Assembly: GCA_008000375.1 (NCBI GenBank)
Contig: SMOI01000378.1
Span: 1-21,554 of the forward strand
Origin: Poteriospumella lacustris
Taxonomy: Eukaryota > Sar > Chrysophyceae > Chromulinales > Dinobryaceae
Reading direction: 5' to 3'
DNA length: 21,554 nucleotides
In this document: piece by piece, positions 1-7,200 of the stretch
How the letters are laid out: each line of letters begins with the position of its first letter
How positions within the stretch are numbered: position 1 is the stretch's first letter
Notes under the pieces: generated by a model
Told to the model about the DNA's origin: nothing
Seen by the model: only the letters and a program-made list of their open reading frames with translations
Database searches by the model: none
Translations under genes and position numbers: made by a program

Positions 1-73
1 ACCCTAACCCTAACCCTAACCCTAACCCTAACCCTAACCCTAACCCTAACCCTAACCCTAACCCTAAACCCTA
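1..73. repeat. Telomere, TTAGGG type (left chromosome end)
   Basis: After one leading A there are eleven uninterrupted CCCTAA units (2-67). A variant unit with an extra A and a decaying unit follow (68-73). Read outward from the chromosome this is the G-rich TTAGGG strand, with one TTTAGGG variant at the inner edge, so the window begins at a chromosome terminus. Only 73 bp are present, which probably reflects where the assembly stopped rather than the real telomere length. No subtelomeric satellite separates it from the first gene: unique sequence starts at about 74 and a stop codon lies at 98-100. Confidence 0.95.
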
Positions 74-97
74 TACAGCTAAACTTTCGTTAGACAT

Positions 98-3000
98 TTA
101 CAGGACGTTTGGTTGTGATGATAGGGCAGCAAGTAGAGCGTTCAGAACTTCGTCCCGTTTAGCGCCCTCTTTACTCAGCGATGCAAGAGCGCTCTCAATA
201 GCCGCCAACCGTTGATCAACGTCTTTCGTGTTTCGCTGCGACTCGTTCACTAAACTCTTCTTCGCCAACACATCCAAATCCACAGCAGCAGTATTCCTGA
301 TCAACGGAAGCAAGATGCGATCGACATCTTCTTGAACAAAGTAGGCGAGTCCTATGTCCGGCTCCTGCGGTTGTTTGTGGGGAGGCGGTTGCGAGCTTGT
401 ACCAGCGGAAACGTTCACCGGACTGGTGATGGACATGGCACGGCGGTCTCGCTCTGCAAGCATTTGTGCCGACGACTCCACATGTCGCAGAGCTGCGGTC
501 GTCTTTGGAGACGTTACGCTGCCGCTTCGCTTGGTGCGCGATTTGGTCGTCACAGACTCTGACGCATAGGACCGGCGGATCCACCCCAACAACGGCCACG
601 TCCACTCACGACTGTGTCGTCGCTGCAAATGGCGCTTGCGCCCAGACTCGTGCATGTCTCGCTGCCACAGCGCGGCGGACTTCAGAAACTCCGGTGGCAG
701 GAAAATAGCATCTTTGCTGTCGAGCAGCTCCAGCAGCGGGTAGTGCGCCAGCTGAGCCGCGACAAAAGGCGCCACAGGCCACAGAAAGAGAAGCAGCGGT
801 GCCGTCACGCAGAGGAAATACACTTTTTCGCCTACAGTCAGCGATCCCCGTCGATCGCGGAACGGCGGTGGCTGCAGAAGCTTCTCGAGCCACTGACCGA
901 ACGCGGTGGGGCGAAAATGGACGTGGATGTGGTCGTTGTCGTCGTCCTCTGCGTCCTCGTCGTCGGCGCTGCCGCCACCGCACACCTCGTCGTCGTCGCT
1001 CGTGTGGCGTTGGTAGTGATCGGCGGCGTCTGGTCCATTGTGCTTCCGAGTCGGATGGGCCGGAGCCGCCGCCCTGGGGACGCCCGCTCCGCTGAATCGC
1101 CGATGAACGCGCTTCACATGGTGGCGAGACCGCCGCCGATGGGGCTTCTGCGAGGCGGACGCCGCATCAGAAGGGGCGGCGAAGGGGACGGCCATCACCG
1201 AGTACATGCGGTGGCAAACGGCGTACGGGTAGCAGATGTACGCGAGGAGGCAGTTCGCCGCCGTGCCGCCGATCGAGACGTAGCGTCCACCATCCGGTGC
1301 CCTCTTCAGCGCGTGCGCGTGGGGCGGATCGCTGCTGCCGAGCGGGCTGTGCACCGGATGGCCGCCGGCGGCAGCCGCTCGATCGTCGTCGACGTCGTCG
1401 CCCGCGAGGCGGACAATGTTCAGCAGGCCGCCGCAGGTGACCAAGATCGGCAGCAGGTTCAGCGGCGACGGCAGCATGCAGAAGACGTTCTTCTCTCGCC
1501 ACAGCGACAGCCGCTGCACCAGCAGCGCGTAGTGGAAGCTCCACTCGCGCAGCGACTGGCTGCGGATGCGGTCGAACGTCTCCCACATCTGCGCGATGAG
1601 CAGATTCAGCAGCAGAATCGCCGTGCCGGCGGTGCACACGACGGTGAGCGCCACGCCGAGGCCGTTGACGACCGCCGAGTCCGCGTCGAAGACGGAGTAG
1701 TCGTAGCCCATGAGCGTGATGTCGAACAGCGACAGGAAGGCGTTGGAGTTCGAGTCGTACGCCGACGAGGTGTAGAACAGGCCGCGGAAGGCGATGCCGA
1801 AGCCCAAGATGAAGACGAGGTACACGACGAGGAAGGCCAGCAGGTCCTTCGTCATCGCACGGATCATGATCACCAGCTCCCCCAGCGACTTGAACAGCGA
1901 GAAGTAACGCAGCATGCCCAGCGACTGCGGAATGGCCAGCAGCGACAGCAGCACGCGCGCCGCGGCGAAGTAGCGCGGCGACAGGCAGCGACAGGCGAAC
2001 CAGGCGACGCCGCCCAGCACCGACGTCGCGTCCACCAAGTTCCACAGGTCGTCGCGGAAGCGCAGCATCAGCGCGTCGCGCCAGGTCCGCCAGTGCGCCA
2101 GCGCGTGCTCGCGGCCGGCCAGCGTCAGGCCGGCCTCGTAGCACAGCTCCGTGAACACGTACACCGACAGGGCGACCTCGCCGCGCGACCAGCGGCGCAC
2201 GTCGTCGCAGTGCTGCAGGTACACGTCTTGGCAGCGATGGCCGTAGCCCACCGACACGTTCCACATCAGCGCGAGCATCGCCACCTGCGAGAACAGCTCG
2301 AGCAAAAGGAAGTTGCGCGGCGAGAAGCGCAGCGTCAGCAGCCAGCGAAACACGCGGCGCCGCGGCAGCCGCTCGTTGTCGAGCGGCAGACGCGCGTTGC
2401 GCCGAAAGATCTTGTCGACGATGGCGGAGACCTGCGTCATCTCGAAGAGCACCTTGCGGCGGTGCTGCAGCGCGAAGTGCAGCAGCGACCCGTCCGCCAA
2501 ACACGCCGCGTACAGCGCCGGCGGCCGGTCGAGCCACGCCAAATCGCCGCGGGTCAGCTGCTGCAGCGGCGTCGGCGCATGGGCCGCCCCGACCGATGGC
2601 GGCGCGGTCGCGCCGTCGGCGGCGGCCACAGGTGGCGCACCGTCCGTCGCCGACGGGGCCGCGGCCGGCGGCGCGTCGGCGACGTGCATCGCCGCGTCGA
2701 TCGCGTCGCCGCGCGCGCGCAGCGACAGGCCGGCAGAGCGGCCCCACACCTTTGCGGAGGCGGTCGGCGGCCCGCTGGCGGCGGCCGTTCCGTCGTTGGA
2801 TGGCCCGAGGCCGCTGGAGGGCGTCGCCGCGTCCACCGGCGGCGACTTCGCCGAGGCGGCCGGCGACGACGCGAGGCGCAGCGACGCCGGCAGAAACTGC
2901 GGGTGCAACAGGAGCAGCTGCTGCAGCACGACAACCTCGTGGTCCATGCACTCCGAGTCGAAGAGGGCGGCAATGGCCTCGTCCAGGCGTCGGCAGAGCG

Positions 3001-3766
3001 CGTCGCCGAGGTCGGCCGCCTCGCTGACCGACGCCTGCGACAGCGACTGCAGCGCCACTTGCCACTTCAGCAGCGCCGGCAGAAAGTGCACCCAGTCCAC
3101 GGGGTGCTGCAGAACGCGCGAGAACGGGGTGTTGCCGAGGCCTGGCGCCTGCGGGTCGCCGGAGCCGTCGCCGGCGGAGTCGGTGGCGTACAGGTCGAGC
3201 TCGACCGTCTTGAGCACGTAGTTGTTGAGCGCCGTGCGCGACTGCACCGTGTGGTCGAGGAAGGCGAGGAACAGGCCCATCGTCTGCAAGAAGGACTTGT
3301 GGAAGCACAGGTGTCCCCGGAACAGGTTGTCGATCAGGGCGCGCCCGACGGGCAGAGCGCCCAGCAGCGGCAGCACGTCCTCGTCTACGGCCGCGTCGCG
3401 GTCCAGCAGGAACTTCACGCACTCCAAGTGGCTGTTCAGCGCAGCAAGAGTCAACGGAGTGTCCCCATCGTTGTCTGCGGCGCCAATCGACGCGTTCGCC
3501 TCTTCGACTAAGAACCGCAGCACCTGCAAGTCGCCGGCCTCCGCTGCCCAGTGAACTGCTGCTCGTCCCTGCGGCGGAAGCGGCTGGGAGCCAAAGGGAC
3601 GCAAGAGTTGGTCGTCAGTGGCGTCGACGTTGATGTTCGGATGTTCGTGGACGATGCGTTCGATGGAGCTGAGGTCGCCGTGCCGTGCAGCCGCGTGCAA
3701 GGCGCTCAACACTTCGCTGTCCGCCGGGGACAGAGGAGACGCCAATTGCTGCCGTAGCTCGATCAT
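98..3766 (-). CDS. Ankyrin-repeat TRP-type cation channel
   Basis: 1,222 residues in one exon. The ATG at 3766 is preceded in frame by TGA five codons upstream, which supports this start. Residues about 21-130 hold three ankyrin-like repeats (ALHAAARHGD, AVHWAAEAGD, TPLTLAALNS). A Pro/Ala-rich linker spans about 300-400. A six-helix ion-transport domain follows, with helices near 487-504, 530-550, 575-597, 601-618, 640-662 and 700-727. A pore-loop candidate, FLSLFDITLMGYDY, lies at 677-690. S6 contains LLLNLLIAQM and is followed by REWSFHYALLVQ, resembling the TRP helix with its tryptophan; this part is most like TRPV/TRPA families. After the channel come two extra hydrophobic stretches (about 836-862 and 982-1007), a basic/His patch, an acidic patch (924-945) and a helical, possibly coiled-coil C-terminus (about 1144-1215). 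Expected role: plasma or flagellar membrane cation channel with cytosolic ankyrin repeats. The gating stimulus is unknown. An upstream non-coding exon cannot be excluded. Confidence 0.88.
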   Translation of the reverse strand: MIELRQQLASPLSPADSEVLSALHAAARHGDLSSIERIVHEHPNINVDATDDQLLRPFGSQPLPPQGRAAVHWAAEAGDLQVLRFLVEEANASIGAADNDGDTPLTLAALNSHLECVKFLLDRDAAVDEDVLPLLGALPVGRALIDNLFRGHLCFHKSFLQTMGLFLAFLDHTVQSRTALNNYVLKTVELDLYATDSAGDGSGDPQAPGLGNTPFSRVLQHPVDWVHFLPALLKWQVALQSLSQASVSEAADLGDALCRRLDEAIAALFDSECMDHEVVVLQQLLLLHPQFLPASLRLASSPAASAKSPPVDAATPSSGLGPSNDGTAAASGPPTASAKVWGRSAGLSLRARGDAIDAAMHVADAPPAAAPSATDGAPPVAAADGATAPPSVGAAHAPTPLQQLTRGDLAWLDRPPALYAACLADGSLLHFALQHRRKVLFEMTQVSAIVDKIFRRNARLPLDNERLPRRRVFRWLLTLRFSPRNFLLLELFSQVAMLALMWNVSVGYGHRCQDVYLQHCDDVRRWSRGEVALSVYVFTELCYEAGLTLAGREHALAHWRTWRDALMLRFRDDLWNLVDATSVLGGVAWFACRCLSPRYFAAARVLLSLLAIPQSLGMLRYFSLFKSLGELVIMIRAMTKDLLAFLVVYLVFILGFGIAFRGLFYTSSAYDSNSNAFLSLFDITLMGYDYSVFDADSAVVNGLGVALTVVCTAGTAILLLNLLIAQMWETFDRIRSQSLREWSFHYALLVQRLSLWREKNVFCMLPSPLNLLPILVTCGGLLNIVRLAGDDVDDDRAAAAGGHPVHSPLGSSDPPHAHALKRAPDGGRYVSIGGTAANCLLAYICYPYAVCHRMYSVMAVPFAAPSDAASASQKPHRRRSRHHVKRVHRRFSGAGVPRAAAPAHPTRKHNGPDAADHYQRHTSDDDEVCGGGSADDEDAEDDDNDHIHVHFRPTAFGQWLEKLLQPPPFRDRRGSLTVGEKVYFLCVTAPLLLFLWPVAPFVAAQLAHYPLLELLDSKDAIFLPPEFLKSAALWQRDMHESGRKRHLQRRHSREWTWPLLGWIRRSYASESVTTKSRTKRSGSVTSPKTTAALRHVESSAQMLAERDRRAMSITSPVNVSAGTSSQPPPHKQPQEPDIGLAYFVQEDVDRILLPLIRNTAAVDLDVLAKKSLVNESQRNTKDVDQRLAAIESALASLSKEGAKRDEVLNALLAALSSQPNVL

Positions 3767-3992
3767 AGGGGCTCCGCATCAGCAGGCAACAACATCTGGC
3801 AGTCCATTGACCGCAGATGGAGCCTGGCCATTGCGAAAGGTGCCAGAGCCGACCGCGATCGATCCCGACGACGACGCCGCGGCGGAAATATCAGCTGCAC
3901 TTTCTCCGCCAAACATAGTGTCCTTCGTGCGACTATCCTCCTATTTAGACGTCAACCCCCATACTCCTAGAGCCCCCCACATTCTGAGCACC

Positions 3993-4003
3993 AACCCTAA
4001 CCC
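3993..4003. promoter_or_regulatory. Telobox-like interstitial telomeric motif
   Basis: AACCCTAACCC matches almost two telomere units and lies about 230 bp upstream of the channel ATG. In plants, short AAACCCTAA boxes in promoters bind Myb-type telobox factors. Whether such a factor exists in this organism is unknown. It could instead be a relic of an old chromosome end. One short match can also arise by chance. Confidence 0.4.
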
Positions 4004-4011
4004 GAATCGGT

Positions 4012-4034
4012 GGGGGTGGGGGCCGGGCCAGGGG
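4012..4034 (+). promoter_or_regulatory. Predicted G-quadruplex motif
   Basis: Four G-runs (5, 5, 3 and 4 Gs) are separated by loops of 1, 2 and 3 bases (T, CC, CCA). This satisfies the usual G3+N1-7 rule on the plus strand, which is the template strand for the channel gene. It lies nine bases from the telomere-like box and about 250 bp upstream of the channel ATG. The fold and any regulatory effect are inference. Confidence 0.5.
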
Positions 4035-4220
4035 TTCACCACCACCGGCGGACCCTCACTGCCACTGTGCTTCGCAGTTACAATTGAGCGTAGTTAAGTT
4101 AGGTGAGTATTCATGAACGATTTGGGTCCAAAATGGAGAAACAGATGTGCAAACGAAACGGTCGGCGCGGAGACCGACAAACAAAAAGAACAACCACACC
4201 TCACCGACGGGGCGGGCGAC

Positions 4221-4276
4221 GCTGCAGGCTACACGCTACACGCTACACGCTACAGGCTACACGCTGCAGGCTACAG
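4221..4276. repeat. 7-bp-period minisatellite spanning the receptor stop codon
   Basis: Eight exact head-to-tail heptamers, without indels: GCTACAC four times, GCTACAG twice and GCTGCAG twice. On the coding (minus) strand they read GTGTAGC, CTGTAGC and CTGCAGC. The array begins inside the last Leu codon and stop codon (TAG, 4273-4271) of the giant receptor gene and runs into its 3' flank. The transcript would carry six UGUA tetramers within about 50 nt. Confidence 0.9.
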
Positions 4277-7200
4277 AAGGCCCAGGATGGCGAGGATCTG
4301 GTCCTCTTCCAGCAGGCGCGACTGGCTGCTGCCGCCCACGTCCACCGCCGCGCCCGACCTCTCGTCGAGGTGGTCGAGCGACGGGGCGAGCGAGCGCTCC
4401 GGCAGCGAGCGCCGCTGTGGCGACGACCGCAACGGCTGAAACGCGGACGAGGCGGACTGCGCTCGCAACGGGCTCTGCTGGGCGGGCGACGCCGCCTCGC
4501 GAGCGACGCGGAGACGGCGGCCGCCCCGCTCCGCCTCCGCCTCCGCCTCGTACCCGTCGCGGCCGCCGGCCGGTCGCGCCTCGAGGCGCAGAACGTGTCC
4601 CGGCCCTCGCCACGCGTCGAGCTCTTCAGCGGCAGCCGAAGCGGCTGCGACGGGTCGAGGCGCCGGCCGCATCATCGCGCCGCGCTCGCCCGGTGCGAAG
4701 TGGCGCTCCTGCTGCGCCTTGGCCGCCAGCAGCTGCTGCGCGCTCTGCTGCGACGCGAGGCTGTCGACGGAGCGCATCGGGTCGTAGCCGTCGAGGCCGC
4801 GTTGTCGCGCGTGTCGCAGATGGCGCTGCGCGTCGCGGCGGCTGCGCATCAGTTCTTCGCGCTGGCGCCGACGGCCCGCGTATTTGCGGAAGCGGAAGCC
4901 GCCGTTGGGGCTGCGGTCCGCGACGCCGACGGGGCCGGCGTCGGCGCGGACGAACGCGTTTGGCGTGGCCCCCGAGGCCGACAGGGCCGCGCGCGCGGGG
5001 CTGCTGAAGACGCGGCCCGCCAGCGTCACCGACAGTCGCGGGTGCGCGCGCTGATAGCGCCGAGCCATCGTCTCGCTCGCCTCGACGGCCGCCGCCTCGT
5101 CGACGCCGCTGGGCGCCGCGTCGAACGGCGCCGCGGTCGGCGCGGCCTGCACGAGGAACTCGAACGCGCCCGTCGCCGAGCCGGAGAAGTCGGCGCTGTG
5201 CTGCGTGAGCAGCGGCGCCCCGACGAGTCGCGCGGGCATCGCCGGCAGCGGCGGTCCGAACAGGCGCTCCGAGTGGACGCTGCGGGGCAGCTGGTCCAGC
5301 GGGTGCGGCGCTGCCGCGATGTGCGGCTCGGGGCGCGCCTTGCGCGGGCGGCCGCTGTCGAAGAGCGCGTCGAGGGCCGACGCTTCGGAGTCGCCGCCGT
5401 CGCTGTCGTCGTCGCCGTCGACCGAATGCGCCTGCAGAAACTCGAGCGACGGCGACAGCGGCACGCGCTCCAGCGACTCGTCCGCGAGCGACTCCTCGTC
5501 GAACTGGCGCACGCGGCCGCCGTGGTCGTGGCGCGCGCTCTGCGACAGCGGCGCTCGCGCGGCGACCTGGCGCGCCGGAGGCTCGTCGCGCACCTGCGTC
5601 ACGAGGCTGCGGTCGTCGCCCTCGTCGCCCTCCGCGATGACGCGCTCCACGAACGAGCGCCAGTGCTCCGGCGACTGCGCCGCGGGCGCCCGTCCGCTCT
5701 GCGACGGCTGCGACAGCTGCGCCAGCGACGACGGTGGACGCACAGCCACCGCGCCGCCCGCGGCCGCCCGTTGACGAGCCGTCGCAGCGAGGTGCAGCGC
5801 GTGCTGCAGCGGCGCCGACGCGAGCGAGGCGCGGCAGAGCAGCGCCTGCCAGGCCACGGCGACGCCGTCCTGCGCGCCGCCCGCGCGCGCAGCGCTGCGG
5901 AGCGACAGCGTCAGCGGCGCGAGCTCCTTGTCCCGCGACGCGACCAGAGCGACCGCCGCGGTGGCGAAGCGCGGCTCCGACGCCGCGTCCTCGTCGCCCG
6001 CGGCGCCCGCGGCACCCGCGAGGTCCAGCGCCAACGTCACCGAGACGCGGTCGCGCAGCGTCGCCAGGCGCAGCGCCGTGCGGCGGTCACAGATCGGCGC
6101 CAGCAGCAGCTGCGCGAGCCGCGCCTCGTCCTCGTTCTGCGGCAGAAACTGCGCGCGCGACAACGCGACGCTCGACTGCTGCGGGTCGTCGCGCGTCGAG
6201 AACGACGCGAACGACGCGAGCGACGCCTGCGACGCGTCCAGCGGCTGCGGCGAATGCGCCAGCGGCGACGGCGACCGCTCGCGCGACAGACGCGTCGACG
6301 CGCCGCCCAGCTGCGCCATCGACAGCAGCGACGCGAGGTCGTCGTCCAGCTCGCTGAACACGTCTTTGCCCTTCGCCTTGCGGGCCCCGCCGCTCGGGCC
6401 AAAGGGCAGCGCCAGCGCCTGCGCCTGGAAGAGCAGCGACGCCTCTTTGCGCTCCTCGTCGCCGCCCAGCGACGCGCGGCGGCTCGGCGCGGACGCCGAG
6501 AGGCGGTAGCGGCGCTGCAGGCGCAGCAGCTCCTTGTCGGCCGCCGCGCGGCGCGACCGCGTCGCCAGGTGCGGCGCGTCCGCCGCGCTGAGCAGCGCCG
6601 GCAGCAGCAGCCACAGCGCGACGAGTCCGAGCGCCGCAGCCGCCAGCGCCAACCGTTCGCCGTCGCCCGAGCGCAGCGCCTCGACGAGGACGGCGACCGC
6701 GACCACGACGCCGCGCGACACGAACAGCGACAGCCACGCGGACAGACACAGCGCGAGGCCGTGCGGCGCGTACAGGCAGAGGCCCAGCGTCCAGGCCGTC
6801 GCGACGCGGACGCCGTGGCGCACGGCCATCGCCGTCGAGGCGTCGGAGGCCAACACGGCGGAGACGTCGGCGTCGTTCAGCGACATCAGCAGCCGCGCGA
6901 CGGGCAGCTGCGGCAGGTGGCGGGCGGCGCGACACGCGGCGTTGAGGTGCTGCAGCAGCACGCTGGACGGTCCGCGGCGCTCCACCGTCGCCTGCGACCC
7001 CGTGTGGCGCAGCAGCAGCTGCGCGTGCGTCGCAGTGGACACCGACGACCGCGCCGAGACGCTGTCGGCGGCCGACGGCGGGGCGAACAGCGGCGCCGAG
7101 GCGTCCTCGAGCAGCGACAGGTAGTGCGACAGCGCCGCCTCCGACTGCGCGCTCTGGCGCAGCACGACGCCGCGGCTGCGGCCCAGCAGCGTGCGCGCGT

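Larger units (their letters stand above)
3767..4270. promoter_or_regulatory. Intergenic region: channel-gene upstream region and receptor-gene 3' flank
   Basis: These 504 bp lie between the stop of the giant receptor gene and the ATG of the channel gene, both on the minus strand. They should hold the receptor's 3' UTR and the channel's promoter and 5' UTR. Visible elements are an AT-rich CTAAATAG (minus strand, 3948-3941), a weak TATA candidate about 175 bp before the ATG, a telomere-like box (3993-4003), a G-quadruplex motif (4012-4034) and the 7-bp minisatellite (4221-4276). The base composition shifts, with AT-richer patches at about 3890-3990 and 4070-4200, which fits non-coding sequence. 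I see no convincing coding exon and no AATAAA signal. Confidence 0.6.

Noticed and set aside
614-3511. Long plus-strand open frame (965 codons) opposite the channel gene
   Set aside because: It is extremely rich in Arg, Gln, His and Val with no recognisable domain, and it mirrors the minus-strand codon pattern of a well-supported channel. It is a GC-driven antisense shadow.
4101-4110. Strong-looking plus-strand splice donor (GGTGAGTATT)
   Set aside because: No plus-strand exon or partner acceptor with a supported coding frame. Probably chance.
3767-4270. Receptor and channel as one fused gene
   Set aside because: Clear stop at 4271, a natural start at 3766 with an upstream in-frame stop, and non-coding-like composition between. 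No splice pair was found that would bypass the stop convincingly.
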